From Xylanivirga thermophila (GTDB lineage: Bacteria; Bacillota; Clostridia; Caldicoprobacterales; Xylanivirgaceae): a stretch of 64,000 nucleotides of DNA. The notes below the pieces were generated by a model. It was not told the origin of the DNA, ran no database searches, and was given only the letters and a program-made list of their open reading frames with translations. The DNA lies in NCBI RefSeq assembly GCF_004138105.1, contig NZ_RXHQ01000009.1, positions 1-64,000 of the forward strand. The letters are read 5' to 3'. Shown one piece after another: positions 16,256 to 27,390 of this stretch. Position 1 is the stretch's first letter, and every line of letters starts with the position of its first letter. A program made the position numbers and the translations under genes.

Positions 16256-19200
16256 ATGGAAGCAGTTAGATTTAATAAAGATGCTTTAATAGACGAGTTA
16301 AAACAGATTCATAAAGATATGGTTTCTGTGTATATGGAACTTTTTAAGTATAAGTATGATAATAATGAAGAATTTAGGAATTTCATTGAAAAAGAGTATA
16401 GAGATAATAGTATAAGTAAGGATGACAAAGATAAGTGGAATGAGAATTTTTGTCATAGAACTTCTTACACGCTTATAAACAAGGTTTTGTTTATAAGGAT
16501 ATGTGAAGACAAAGGATTTATGTTTAATCCTGAAGAAGATTTTATTATGGGAGAACCGAAAGACCCTAACATTGGCAAAAAGTTATCTGCAAGGGGTAGG
16601 GATAAGTGGATAAGCCTGATTTCCAACTATACCCTTGGAGAACTATTGAAGTTTGCTTTTGCTGATATGAAGGAATCCTTTAAAAATATTGCTCTTTTCA
16701 AAGAGGATAAATATGAGAAATTAAATCCTACCAAACAGGAACTTGAACTAAAGTTCATACTGGATAGCAAGGAATATGGAAAAACACCAGTTTATAGTTA
16801 TGAGGAAAATGTTGCTAAAATCATAGAAAAACTTGATACATCAAAATTTGACTTTAATGTTCCTACTGAAGGGAATATACTTGGTGATGTTTATGAAAAA
16901 TTCATGGACAGGGAAACCCGTAAAGCAATTGGACAATTTTATACTCCAGATTTTGTTATTGAATATATTTTAAATAATACGGTTACAGAAGCAGATGTGG
17001 TAGAGAACCCTTTTGTTTCCGTTTTAGACCCTGCATGTGGTAGCGGACATTTTCTAATTATGGCGTATGACATATTGAGGAATAAGTTTGAGGAAAACAT
17101 TGATAAGTTAAGAGGAAAATATGCCGATGCAGATTATATCTATAAAAATGAAAATATAAAGGGTAAGGAATATTGGATAAAGGATAGAATCCATTACCAT
17201 ATTTTAAAACATTGTATTTTTGGTGCAGACATAGATAGTTTTGCTGTTCAGTTAACTACAATTAATCTGCTGCTAAAAGACCTTGATAATTTTATAGATG
17301 AATTAAATATAATGGAATGTGATAGTCTGATTAAGTGGGAAGATGATTATGATTGGAAGGATTTAAAACAACAGTTAAAAGATTGTAATAGACTCTATTA
17401 TACAATTAATTATAAAGATATTGCCGGAATATATAGACAAGATGATTTGAGTTGGAATAAGGCAGATGAGTTAGTAAGACTTTGCGAATTTTGGGCTAGG
17501 AAATATGATTATATAGTTGGAAATCCACCATATATTACTGTATTACTTGGAAGGGGGCAGGGAAAAGTTATCGCAGAGAATATTGAGAACTATTATAAGG
17601 AAATATATTTTAACTCTGTTCAATATAAGATTAATCTTTTTGCAATTTTTTTAGAAAGAGGCATTATGCTTGCTAAAGAAAAAATAAGTTTCATTGTTCC
17701 AAGTAGTATCTTGACTAATTACTATTTTGAAAAGATAAGAAAATATATATTAAATAGCACATGGATTGATAGTATATTTAAACTTAATTATGATGTATTT
17801 GAAAGTGCTATAACAGGTGGAAATGTCATACTCAATCTAAAAGTAAATAAAACAGTAAACGGTAATTCGAACTTGATGAAAACTTTTGAAGTAAAAAATT
17901 TATGTGACTATTTAACAAGAAATTATAAAATAAGTGAATTTTGTCAGGATGTATTTTTACAAATACCAAGTACTAAATTTTTAATAGATATAGATATTAT
18001 TAACGTAATATTATCTATACAAAAAGAATCAAGAAGACTAGGAGACATTGCTGTTTTTTATAATGGTATTAAGACAGGAGATAATAAAAGGTTTTTAAGT
18101 AAAGAAAAGAAAGGACCTGAATACAAACCAGTAATTAGAGGACGAGATATATTTAAATATCAGGTAAATAATAGCACTATTTATGTTTTGTTTGATAAAG
18201 ACAAATTATGGAGTAATACGAATGAATCAATGTATCTGGTGAACAAAAAAATTATAGTTAGACAAACTAGTGATTGTGTTATTGCTGCATTAGATGATAA
18301 ACAGAGATATACTATGGATACGACTCACTTGATAATTCCTGAAAACACAGATGATATATTTTGCTTATTAGGTATTTTAAATTCCAAGTTAATGGACTTT
18401 TACTATAAGCAAATTGTTCCAGAATTAGATAAACCTTTTGCAGAAGTGAAAATTGCTAATTTAAAAGAACTACCAATAAAATTAGAAGATAGGTCTAAAA
18501 TAAATAAAATCACAAATAATGTTAGAATCATCATTGAAAAATACGATTTAATAAATAAATTAGAATTTGATATGAAGAAGTGTATTAAATATATTAAGAC
18601 AATCGGAGACGTTTTCCCAATTATAGATAAGATAGAAAAGACTCTATTGGATATAAATATTCTGCAGAATATAATAGATAATGAAGTGGTGGAGTTATAT
18701 GGTATCGATACAAATAACACTAATAAAATTATTCCTTTTTCACTTAGTAAATGCAGAGATTGTAAAAAAAATAATGAATATAAAAAAGTATTTAGTGATT
18801 TAGAACAAATAATAAGCCCAAATAAACTTATAGAAGAGCATTCAGCGCTTTATAATAATAAAACTATTGGGATTATTTCGGAAGAATATGGGTTCGAGTA
18901 TTATGATATTTATCTGCTTCGTAAAAAATATGCTCATGATTATGGAAAAGATGAGCCTTGGGAATTCTATAATTTATCAGATTTGTATATTGGTGTTAAT
19001 GAATATTTAAAAAACGAAACGATTGAAATATTAAAGCAAAAAAATAAATATATTAGCCTTGATGATATTAGAAACATATTAGAAGAAGAATTATCCAATT
19101 TTAATGAACTTATGAACATTATGAGGAAAGATAATCCAACAAAAAAATCAAAAGACATAGTGAAAGAAGCATTAAACGAATTTGCTGATACATGGAATAG

Positions 19201-19462
19201 ATATACAAAAAATATAAATGCAGATAAAGAACCAAAAGAACTTGTAAAATATTATGACAGCAATTATTATGGTTTATCTAAATGGGATGATGAAATTCAT
19301 AAAGAATATTTTATTGATGCTATTAAGGAATATACAGAGATTAATCCAAACGAGAAAAAAGCAAGAGATATATTGAATTTATTTGAGGAACTTAATATTA
19401 AAGACAAAGAAGACTATATAGAAGTTCTTAATGGTCAGATTAAAAAGGTTTTTAGAAGATAG
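16256..19462 (+). CDS. pglX: BREX adenine-specific DNA methyltransferase PglX
   Basis: A 1068-residue N6-adenine methyltransferase, the usual size for PglX. Residues 1-235 are a helical domain; then motif I LDPACGSGHF (from L257) binds S-adenosylmethionine, and the catalytic NPPY is at 423-426. A target-recognition region follows (VIRGRDIFKY near 625, ILNSKLMDFYYKQ near 710), and there is a long Lys/Glu-rich C-terminal part. In BREX it marks the host genome at a non-palindromic adenine site. AAGGAGG precedes the ATG. The arrangement next to BrxF and BrxC resembles the PglXI of type 3 BREX. Confidence 0.92.
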   Translation: MEAVRFNKDALIDELKQIHKDMVSVYMELFKYKYDNNEEFRNFIEKEYRDNSISKDDKDKWNENFCHRTSYTLINKVLFIRICEDKGFMFNPEEDFIMGEPKDPNIGKKLSARGRDKWISLISNYTLGELLKFAFADMKESFKNIALFKEDKYEKLNPTKQELELKFILDSKEYGKTPVYSYEENVAKIIEKLDTSKFDFNVPTEGNILGDVYEKFMDRETRKAIGQFYTPDFVIEYILNNTVTEADVVENPFVSVLDPACGSGHFLIMAYDILRNKFEENIDKLRGKYADADYIYKNENIKGKEYWIKDRIHYHILKHCIFGADIDSFAVQLTTINLLLKDLDNFIDELNIMECDSLIKWEDDYDWKDLKQQLKDCNRLYYTINYKDIAGIYRQDDLSWNKADELVRLCEFWARKYDYIVGNPPYITVLLGRGQGKVIAENIENYYKEIYFNSVQYKINLFAIFLERGIMLAKEKISFIVPSSILTNYYFEKIRKYILNSTWIDSIFKLNYDVFESAITGGNVILNLKVNKTVNGNSNLMKTFEVKNLCDYLTRNYKISEFCQDVFLQIPSTKFLIDIDIINVILSIQKESRRLGDIAVFYNGIKTGDNKRFLSKEKKGPEYKPVIRGRDIFKYQVNNSTIYVLFDKDKLWSNTNESMYLVNKKIIVRQTSDCVIAALDDKQRYTMDTTHLIIPENTDDIFCLLGILNSKLMDFYYKQIVPELDKPFAEVKIANLKELPIKLEDRSKINKITNNVRIIIEKYDLINKLEFDMKKCIKYIKTIGDVFPIIDKIEKTLLDINILQNIIDNEVVELYGIDTNNTNKIIPFSLSKCRDCKKNNEYKKVFSDLEQIISPNKLIEEHSALYNNKTIGIISEEYGFEYYDIYLLRKKYAHDYGKDEPWEFYNLSDLYIGVNEYLKNETIEILKQKNKYISLDDIRNILEEELSNFNELMNIMRKDNPTKKSKDIVKEALNEFADTWNRYTKNINADKEPKELVKYYDSNYYGLSKWDDEIHKEYFIDAIKEYTEINPNEKKARDILNLFEELNIKDKEDYIEVLNGQIKKVFRR

Positions 19463-19492
19463 TTTATTTACACAGAACTGAAGGTGATAAGG

Positions 19493-20275
19493 ATGAGCGA
19501 TTTACGGAGGTTTTTGCCTTTGTCGGAGAGGGTACCTGTAGAAGAAACATTAAGTTGCATAAAATATATAGAACAGGACAGAAATAAAGAATCAGTAAGT
19601 CAGTATGTTGAATCAGTGATGCCCTTTGGAGAAAAGACATCACTGAAATACAGAAGAAGATTTTTTGAGCGGTTTATTGAAACTGAAGGGGACGATATAA
19701 TATATACTCCTTTACTGAAGTATATAAATGAAATAATTAATTACCAGTCTAAAAAAGAAGTACTTTATTATGTTACCTGTACAAAGCATATTTGTGTTGG
19801 AGATTGCGTAAAATCATTTGCTAAAGGGGATTTGATGGATGAAATCTCAAGTAAGGATTTACTTGAGTATTTCAGATTAAAAATGCCTGATGCAAAAGAG
19901 AGTTCAGTTGAAAAAACTTTTAATGTTGTTGTTAACATACTAAAAGACTTTGGAATCTTAAATACAGTTTGTGATAAAGTTTCGAATGAAAAAAGGTATA
20001 GGTTGAATTGGAATATTAGACCTACTAATGAGACGCTTGTTTTTTGCTTATATTATGAGTTTAGAAAAATTAAAGATAATAAGATGCCGAGAGCAGATGT
20101 GTTTTTTAATGCAGATGTATTTAAGTATTTTTTAATGAGTGAACCATTAATTAATAAATATTTAAAGTGGATGGTGGATGAAGGGTATATTGAGAACTAC
20201 ATAATGGGAGATAATTCTCAATACCAATTTAAATATGACAACCTTGAACAATTAGTTGAGAAGGTGGTTAAATGA
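19493..20275 (+). CDS. brxA: BrxA-like (DUF1819-like) protein
   Basis: A 260-residue protein. The pattern KYRRRFFERFIETE, a run of helices, a conserved LYYVTCTKH segment, and SSVEKTFNVVVNILKDFGIL followed by a winged-helix-like end match the general layout of BrxA, a small DNA-binding BREX protein. Similarity is by pattern only and the protein is longer than usual BrxA (about 200 residues), so this name is tentative. The ATG at 19493 has GAAGGTG six bases ahead. It overlaps the next gene by four bases (ATGA), showing tight coupling. Confidence 0.62.
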   Translation: MSDLRRFLPLSERVPVEETLSCIKYIEQDRNKESVSQYVESVMPFGEKTSLKYRRRFFERFIETEGDDIIYTPLLKYINEIINYQSKKEVLYYVTCTKHICVGDCVKSFAKGDLMDEISSKDLLEYFRLKMPDAKESSVEKTFNVVVNILKDFGILNTVCDKVSNEKRYRLNWNIRPTNETLVFCLYYEFRKIKDNKMPRADVFFNADVFKYFLMSEPLINKYLKWMVDEGYIENYIMGDNSQYQFKYDNLEQLVEKVVK

Positions 20276-20730
20276 TTCAAAAAGAAATTGAAAAGAAAAT
20301 AAGAAGTATGGATAAAAGAAAGTTGTTGTTTTTATTTGGTGAACATTTGAGTGGTAAAACACGAGCAGCAATTGGTTTTCTTAAAAGTAGATATGAAGAT
20401 GAATATAGTAAGTATTATATTGATGTTGGCTTATATTTACAACAGAAAATACTGGAAGGCTCCATATCTAAATATAGAATATATCCAGAAGAGTTTTCAG
20501 AGGATGCGCAAGACTTTATTGAAGAACTTATAAATGAGAAATTTGTAAATAACCCTAATAGCGTATATGTACTTGACCATCTAGAATTTTTGTTATCTGA
20601 AAAAAGTACGGATTGGATTAAGGTTCTTGCTAGAGTAACTTTAAAAAAGCATACGGTTATTGTTATTGTGCCTAATGAATATAGAAATATGATGCCAGTT
20701 AAAGCCTATGATTACATAGAGATTGTTTAA
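20272..20730 (+). CDS. brxF: BREX type 3 ATPase BrxF
   Basis: A 152-residue small P-loop protein. Walker A is GEHLSGKT at 23-30 and a Walker B-like strand is VYVLDHLE at 98-105. The size, the fold and the place directly before brxC match BrxF, a marker of type 3 BREX. It probably works with BrxC in an ATP-dependent step of phage recognition or of methylation control. ATGA overlap with the gene before, and 16 bases from the gene after. Confidence 0.82.
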   Translation: MIQKEIEKKIRSMDKRKLLFLFGEHLSGKTRAAIGFLKSRYEDEYSKYYIDVGLYLQQKILEGSISKYRIYPEEFSEDAQDFIEELINEKFVNNPNSVYVLDHLEFLLSEKSTDWIKVLARVTLKKHTVIVIVPNEYRNMMPVKAYDYIEIV

Positions 20731-20746
20731 AGGGGGATAGGGGATA

Positions 20747-23700
20747 ATGAAAATTAGGGATATTGTTGAAGTTCCGAAGATAGATACCATCGTTAAATTA
20801 ACAGAAAATATTTCTAAGGGTGCAGATAGAGATAAGATTGAATCTTTATTAAAAGGATACGTTATTACAAACAATGTAGAAGAAAATATTAGCAGATTTT
20901 TTTATAAGATTACTCATTTTAAAGACCAGGGACACGGATTCTTAATTTCAGGTCTACCTGGGTGTGGTAAATCCCATTTTATGTCTGTTCTTGGTTTATT
21001 AATGAGCAATAATGAATTTTTTGATTTAATGAAAGGAAAAAGTAAGACAATAGATGATGCAAAGGAATATTTTGAAAACAAAAAGATATTTGTAGTTCCA
21101 ATTATTGCAGAAGAAGGTGGACCCAATATTTCACTTGAAGGAATGTTTTTTAGAACCGCTGAAAATATTTCAGGCTTTCCATTTACCGATGAAAGTTACT
21201 ACATAGAACAGTTTGAGGATGCTGTTGTATCTAATATAAAATATAAAGAAAAAGTAGATGAATTTGCAAGAACTGATTCTAAAGAAAAGTTTGTAAGTTG
21301 GGCTGATTTGAAGGCTAATGTCGGGTCAAGAACGTTAACAAAATTTATAAAGAGATTTATAACAGAATATGACATAAGGTTCTTTAACCCAGATAGAGGA
21401 AGAAAGGACAAACAGGATTATTTTTTCAAATGGTTATATGAAGAAGATTATGATGGTGTACTTATTTTGATTGATGAATTATCGGAATATTTGAACGATA
21501 GAGGCACAGATGCAAGGGATGATGCACTTTTCTTAAAGGTGTTTTTAGAAAATGCGGAAAAAAGAGAAGAGGATAAAATAATACCAGCATGGCTAGTTGG
21601 AGCATTTTTAGAGGATGTTAATGAAGTAAGGGTACCTGGGGTCTATGACCTGATGAAGGATAGATTTCCTTTCGAGAACAGGTTCAAGTTAACAGTAGAG
21701 GACATTGAGGATATTATTGACCAGAGGCTTATCATTAAAAAGAATCCTAGTAAGATAGAAGAAATATTTTTTACCCTTGAAGAAAAATATTCTGGATTTA
21801 AGAAGTCTGATAAGAATAAGTTTATGAAAATATACCCGTTGCATCCTGATACTTTGGAGGTATTATCAAAATCGCTTCGCTTTTTGTCAAGGCAGAGGTC
21901 TATTGTTGACTTCGTTTTAAGTCAAGTTAGGGGTAATATTGAGGAAGGTGGAAATATAAAAGGGGTACTAGATGGAGATTATCTGACTTTAGTTACTCCT
22001 GACAAAATATTACATCATTTTAAAGATAGAATAAGAGAATTATCGGATAAAAGGATTTATTTTGATGATATCTATAATTATTTTATGGGAGGGGAAGGAA
22101 GAGGAAAGGGCCAATTGGATGTTATTTTTAATGACAACCAGGAAGAAAAAGATATTGCAGTAAAATTGATTAATGTAATGACTATATTAAAAATTAATGA
22201 TATGGAACAAAATTATACAGTTAGAGACCTGACAAATATGATTCAGTATCCAAAAATGAAAAGAGAGTTTGCAGAACTCAAGGTAGATACAATTCTTTCA
22301 AAGATTTATGAACAGGGAAAATATATAGAAAAGCAGGAAAGTAATACAGGTGAAAGTGAAAATATCTATTTCATTAATAAAGACCTAGGAATAAGTTCAA
22401 AAATTCGCCAAGATACAAAGAAAGTATTGGATAAACTTGAAGACGAAAATGTATATTCTATTGTTGATGATTTAATGGATGTACTTAATGCAGAGCCTGT
22501 TTCGTTGAATTCCTATAAAGAACCTACAGAAGTAAATATTAAATGGAATGATACTAACAGAAAAGGAATTGTTAAGGTATATAACCTAATAAAGAGCGAA
22601 ACAAAGGATAATGTAAAGAGTGCGCTTACTAATCTTAAGCAATCTGAAATAGACTACTATATAAACATAGGAACGTTTTTCGAAATTGATGAACAAAAAA
22701 AGGCATTTGACAGGGAATTGATAGGTTTAAGTGGAGACGGGCAAACTACATTTGCTCTTTTTGCAAATTACAAAGATAATTACACAAAAGATTTAGAGAA
22801 ACGTATAACAAAATGTATTCTTTACTGGCTACCTTCTGATACACTTGGAAAAGAAGAAGGGATGGAGCAGTTAAATATTTTAAAAGAATATTATGCCCAT
22901 CTTGAAGTATTGAAGGATTATAAGAGAGAATATGGGATTTCTGCTTCTCCTGATGCATTGCAATTAAAAGAAAAAATTGAAGAAATGATTTATAAGGAAG
23001 AAGATGCGGTAAGAGAGATTTTAAAGAACTTATATTTAAACGGTACATTCTATAATATAGACGGGAAGATAGATATAAGTATTGCTGCATATAGCAAGGA
23101 ATCTTTTTCTAAAATTATTCAGACTGTTGTTAACAAAATATTGAAAGAGGTTTATAAGGATAATCAGTTTATCAAGCCAGACGAGGATATAAGTTTGTCC
23201 GATGTCAGTAGCAATAAGTTTATAAGGGATTTCTTATTTAGCAACAAGGATAGGTTGTCCTTAACTTCTACAGATTCTAAAATAATTAATAATGTAATCA
23301 AAAAGTTTGGAGATGTTAGTTTTTCTGGAGATAATATTAAATATTCGTTAGATAGTAAAAATAATAAATTAGTAAAATTTGTTATCGATGAAGTAAAGGA
23401 AAAATGCGAGATAACCTATAAGGAACTATATGAAAAAGTTAGAAAATCAACTTTTGGACCAGACAAAAATACAGTGGAGATAATTTTTGCCTTAATGATT
23501 AAAAAAGGTTATTTGATTCCTATTAAAGGGGATGAAAGATTAAATATAAATCAAATAAAACTACCTTTGAATAGTTCCACACAAAAATTTAGGTTAGGGC
23601 AGTTTGTAGATAGTAAGTATTATGAAGGATTAATGAAAGTTTCTAAAATATTTCTAAATAGGAATTTTGAGAAAGAAGATTTGGCTGCCCAGGAAGAATT

Positions 23701-24892
23701 ATGGGAAGATATGCTTAGTTTTAAGAAACAGACTCTAGAAAATATTGAGAAAATAAAATCAGAGTTAAATGAATTTATTAAAAATATGCAAATTGAAGAA
23801 AATGATTTTGAAAAAACCTATGAAGTAATAAACCAATTTACAATTATGTTGGATGCGGTTTCTGATGAAAACAACTCAAAGGATGGGCTAGAATATTTTA
23901 TTGAGTTTAATAAAAAGTTACTTGAAAGAAAAAATGGTAGAGATATTATTGAGGCTTTATATGAGGATTACAATAGGGTTATAAATTGGATAAACGCAGG
24001 AGAATTTAACAATTATCCAATAAAACTTAGAAAGGTAAATGTAGAATTAAAAAATGAAAATTTAATTATTCCAGATGACGATTCTTATAAATGGTTAAAA
24101 GATAGTTACAATGAGATTCTAAAGAAATTAGAAAGCGGAGACGACTTCATTTTTGAGAACAAGAGTGAAGTTGTTATCAAGGCCTATGAAAATTTTAGAA
24201 AAGAGTATAACAAACAATATGTGATTGAGCATCTTGAGCAAAATGAAAAGCCAGAATTTAAAGAATTAGAATCAATATTTGAGGATGATAATTATAAATT
24301 CCTTGGCATGATAAGCCAAATTAAAAACATTAATATGGATTATGATTATATAAATATAACGAATGATATCAATAGAGAATTAGAAAAAGTGTGCCATAGG
24401 TCACCTTTAACTATATTAGAAAAAGGAGAAGGAGGCTGTGTTTGTGGGTTTAAGTTAGGCACAAAGAAGTACGTTGAAGATAAATCAAAATTTATTAAAG
24501 GGATATCTAATGCCATTAATGGATATATTGATGCCTTAAATAGCGAATTTAATAGACAAAAGATTTATAAGCATATGAACTATCTAAGAGAGATTGGCAA
24601 AAAACTTGATATGACAGAAAAAGTTGAAAGAATGTATTTGATACCTCTCGATGAAGATAAGGGTTCAAATTATAAGGGCTTTATCAGAGCAAATCCAGAT
24701 ATAATTCATTTTATAAATGAAGCATTAACCGTTAATGTTGATATCGTAATAAGGGATATTAATAAATTTATTGAAATGTTTAAGGATAAGCCAATTTCAA
24801 AGGGAGAGTTAATTGATAAATTTATTAAATACATTAATGGCAATGATAAAGTTAGTGATACTCATTATATTAAGTTAACTGACTTAAAATAG
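20747..24892 (+). CDS. brxC: BREX large P-loop ATPase BrxC
   Basis: A 1381-residue protein, typical of BrxC/PglY. The opening [20 protein letters not shown] is characteristic of the type 3-like BrxC group. Walker [11 protein letters not shown] lies near residues 68-77; Walker B is [12 protein letters not shown] near 243-254. The C-terminal half is helical with coiled coils, and [12 protein letters not shown] near 1232 may bind zinc. BrxC is essential in every BREX type and forms large assemblies with BrxB/PglZ in other types. AAAGGGGGATAGGGG precedes the ATG. Complete, with no frame damage. Confidence 0.92.
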   Translation: MKIRDIVEVPKIDTIVKLTENISKGADRDKIESLLKGYVITNNVEENISRFFYKITHFKDQGHGFLISGLPGCGKSHFMSVLGLLMSNNEFFDLMKGKSKTIDDAKEYFENKKIFVVPIIAEEGGPNISLEGMFFRTAENISGFPFTDESYYIEQFEDAVVSNIKYKEKVDEFARTDSKEKFVSWADLKANVGSRTLTKFIKRFITEYDIRFFNPDRGRKDKQDYFFKWLYEEDYDGVLILIDELSEYLNDRGTDARDDALFLKVFLENAEKREEDKIIPAWLVGAFLEDVNEVRVPGVYDLMKDRFPFENRFKLTVEDIEDIIDQRLIIKKNPSKIEEIFFTLEEKYSGFKKSDKNKFMKIYPLHPDTLEVLSKSLRFLSRQRSIVDFVLSQVRGNIEEGGNIKGVLDGDYLTLVTPDKILHHFKDRIRELSDKRIYFDDIYNYFMGGEGRGKGQLDVIFNDNQEEKDIAVKLINVMTILKINDMEQNYTVRDLTNMIQYPKMKREFAELKVDTILSKIYEQGKYIEKQESNTGESENIYFINKDLGISSKIRQDTKKVLDKLEDENVYSIVDDLMDVLNAEPVSLNSYKEPTEVNIKWNDTNRKGIVKVYNLIKSETKDNVKSALTNLKQSEIDYYINIGTFFEIDEQKKAFDRELIGLSGDGQTTFALFANYKDNYTKDLEKRITKCILYWLPSDTLGKEEGMEQLNILKEYYAHLEVLKDYKREYGISASPDALQLKEKIEEMIYKEEDAVREILKNLYLNGTFYNIDGKIDISIAAYSKESFSKIIQTVVNKILKEVYKDNQFIKPDEDISLSDVSSNKFIRDFLFSNKDRLSLTSTDSKIINNVIKKFGDVSFSGDNIKYSLDSKNNKLVKFVIDEVKEKCEITYKELYEKVRKSTFGPDKNTVEIIFALMIKKGYLIPIKGDERLNINQIKLPLNSSTQKFRLGQFVDSKYYEGLMKVSKIFLNRNFEKEDLAAQEELWEDMLSFKKQTLENIEKIKSELNEFIKNMQIEENDFEKTYEVINQFTIMLDAVSDENNSKDGLEYFIEFNKKLLERKNGRDIIEALYEDYNRVINWINAGEFNNYPIKLRKVNVELKNENLIIPDDDSYKWLKDSYNEILKKLESGDDFIFENKSEVVIKAYENFRKEYNKQYVIEHLEQNEKPEFKELESIFEDDNYKFLGMISQIKNINMDYDYINITNDINRELEKVCHRSPLTILEKGEGGCVCGFKLGTKKYVEDKSKFIKGISNAINGYIDALNSEFNRQKIYKHMNYLREIGKKLDMTEKVERMYLIPLDEDKGSNYKGFIRANPDIIHFINEALTVNVDIVIRDINKFIEMFKDKPISKGELIDKFIKYINGNDKVSDTHYIKLTDLK

Positions 24893-24915
24893 GTTTATAC
24901 GAAAAGAGGGGTATA

Positions 24916-27390
24916 ATGGAGGATACTTATAAGTATTATCTTGGTAGATTTACAGAAAAAAAGACTACATTTTCAAAGCCATTTATGATGTTTCTAGATA
25001 AGAATGGTGTTATGGATGGTATTGAGGAGATAAATGTTTATATCTATCCTTATAGGTTAGTACATATTGAAGAAAATGTATTATTTAGGACTAATTATGA
25101 ACACATAAAACATAAAAGTGAAGATAGATACATCCTTCTCCTTAAGCATGAGGAATTACAAGAAAAACTTCAGGACTTTATTAAGAGAGCAGATGGTGGA
25201 AGAGTAAATAATATAGATATTAAAGATGTATTGGATACTGTAGAAGAAGATTTGTCATGGCATGAACGAATAAATCATTATAATGTCTCTGACATTAGGA
25301 ATATTTTTAATGAACTTATTCATTATAGGAAACAGTTTAAGAAGAATATGATTAACATGGAAGAGATAGATAGGATAATCCTATCTGCCCTATATGACAT
25401 GGACGCTATATCGATTAATGGAGATGCTGACTGTTATATATTTTATAAAAACATAATAGAATTGCATGGTGGAATTAATCAAGAGAATTATGTGACAAAT
25501 ATAAAAGAACTACTTTGTAAAGTCTTTTATGATAATGGCGGGGAATTCATGCACAGCGTAGTTCATCAAGAGATATTTAATGAATTTGAAAAACTGATGT
25601 GGACTTGCTATGTATTAGACTTTTTCAAGAAGTTAAATGGAGATAATATAAAAAAGGTTATAGGGCTAGAATTTATCAAAGTGGAAGTTTTCGAGAAATA
25701 CTATAATGACTTGGTCACACTGGCTAAGATTATTGAAAAGAAAGACAAAAAATTATTTATATCTATGAAAGATAGAGCGGAAAAATGGGTATTAGATTCA
25801 GGAATAGACCTTTATTCTGTAGAACAGAACCATCTGGAGTTTATTAAAGAGAATATTGCTTCTTATATTTGTGTTTTGGATGGGATAAAAAATATTTTAA
25901 AAGACTTTAATATTGAAGGGTTTAAAAAAGTGTTTAAATACAACTTGGAAAATCTTTTAGAAGTGAAGGAAACACTAAAAAATATACCCTATGCAACTGA
26001 AAACACAAATAAGGTTAAGAGTTTTTTTAATGACTTTTTTGAACTTGTATCTACAATAGAAGAAATTGAAAAAGATTCTGCAAAAATACTAAGTCTAAAT
26101 CTATATACTGATTGGGTGAAATTGTATAGAGATAAACTTTTAAATTTGCAGTATCTATTGAGTAAAGTGAGATTTTCTGATGAATGGAATATAATAGAAA
26201 AGAGTAGATACGCTGCTTTAGATAGGCGAATTAGTAACATTCTAAATAAATATAGAAAATCCTTTGCAGAATTCTATATCAAAAATTATAACTCATGGTT
26301 AACAACTGAATATGGACCATCTAGACCCATATTAAATAATGATATTGAAAAGTTAATAGATTTAAAGGATGAGAAGATATTTATTATCATTTTTGATGGA
26401 ATGAGATATGATGCATGGGATAATGTGGTTTACAAGTATTTTGAAGATATTTTATTAAGTCGTGAAACAAGGATTAAATCATCTTTTTCACTTTTACCGT
26501 CTATCACATCGATATCTAGGGAAGCCATATATAAAAATATTATAGATAATAATAAAGCGGATGTTACTTATATGACCAAATCGGAATCCTATTTAAAGCA
26601 GGATGATATTAAAGAAAACCTGCTTCTAGATAAAAAGATTAATATTTTTATATATAACATGTTTGATAAAGACGGACACAAGGCTACTGAGGATTTATAT
26701 TTATTTTACGCTAAACAGGACACAGTTTTTGAAAATAGTATAAAAAACCTCGTTAAAAAGATACCTGATGATGCAAGTATTATAATAGCAGCAGACCACG
26801 GCATGATGCGTTTAGATAAATACATAAACGTTAAAGATATAGATGGGTTAACAACTGTAAAATCAAGGTTTTTAGAATTAAAATACCCTAAAGAATTTGA
26901 AGATGGTATAACACTTGATAACTATATATTTTCATATACCAATAGAGGCTATTTTACCGGAGGTGGAGAAAAGGATTTTTATAGTCATGGTGGATGTAGT
27001 ATGGAAGAAGTAATCGTTCCCTTTATATATGCTAGACCATTATCAAATAATCATTTTACTTCATATACAGTAACGAAAACAATCGATGAAAAGGGAGAAA
27101 CAATAATCTTACATGATGGTAAGAGATTGAAATTACCGTTTAAGGTTAGTGATAAGGAGCAGGTATTTTTAGCCAATTTATATAAATTTAGTACTCTTAA
27201 TACAACGGATATTGAGAAATTATTTAAAAACCAATTTGGTAGTGCAGGATTGATTGACGGTATGTTGAGAAGATTTATTAGGAAATTACAAAGGGCAGGA
27301 ATCACAATAATAGATACAACAGCAGCAGGGGAATTTGTTGTTTATAAAATTAATACTGAAAATCTATTTGGAGGTGGATGGCTTGAGTGA
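24916..27390 (+). CDS. pglZ: BREX phosphatase-domain protein PglZ
   Basis: An 824-residue PglZ of the alkaline-phosphatase superfamily. The metal-binding motifs are FDGMRYDAW (D494) and AADHGMM (D627, H628), and SHGGCSMEEV near 693 is the third motif. N-terminal residues 1-470 are a helical region. PglZ is the shared core of all BREX types; purified members act on nucleic acid, though the substrate in defence is not settled. It begins 23 bases after brxC, and its last 8 bases overlap brxD. Confidence 0.93.
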   Translation: MEDTYKYYLGRFTEKKTTFSKPFMMFLDKNGVMDGIEEINVYIYPYRLVHIEENVLFRTNYEHIKHKSEDRYILLLKHEELQEKLQDFIKRADGGRVNNIDIKDVLDTVEEDLSWHERINHYNVSDIRNIFNELIHYRKQFKKNMINMEEIDRIILSALYDMDAISINGDADCYIFYKNIIELHGGINQENYVTNIKELLCKVFYDNGGEFMHSVVHQEIFNEFEKLMWTCYVLDFFKKLNGDNIKKVIGLEFIKVEVFEKYYNDLVTLAKIIEKKDKKLFISMKDRAEKWVLDSGIDLYSVEQNHLEFIKENIASYICVLDGIKNILKDFNIEGFKKVFKYNLENLLEVKETLKNIPYATENTNKVKSFFNDFFELVSTIEEIEKDSAKILSLNLYTDWVKLYRDKLLNLQYLLSKVRFSDEWNIIEKSRYAALDRRISNILNKYRKSFAEFYIKNYNSWLTTEYGPSRPILNNDIEKLIDLKDEKIFIIIFDGMRYDAWDNVVYKYFEDILLSRETRIKSSFSLLPSITSISREAIYKNIIDNNKADVTYMTKSESYLKQDDIKENLLLDKKINIFIYNMFDKDGHKATEDLYLFYAKQDTVFENSIKNLVKKIPDDASIIIAADHGMMRLDKYINVKDIDGLTTVKSRFLELKYPKEFEDGITLDNYIFSYTNRGYFTGGGEKDFYSHGGCSMEEVIVPFIYARPLSNNHFTSYTVTKTIDEKGETIILHDGKRLKLPFKVSDKEQVFLANLYKFSTLNTTDIEKLFKNQFGSAGLIDGMLRRFIRKLQRAGITIIDTTAAGEFVVYKINTENLFGGGWLE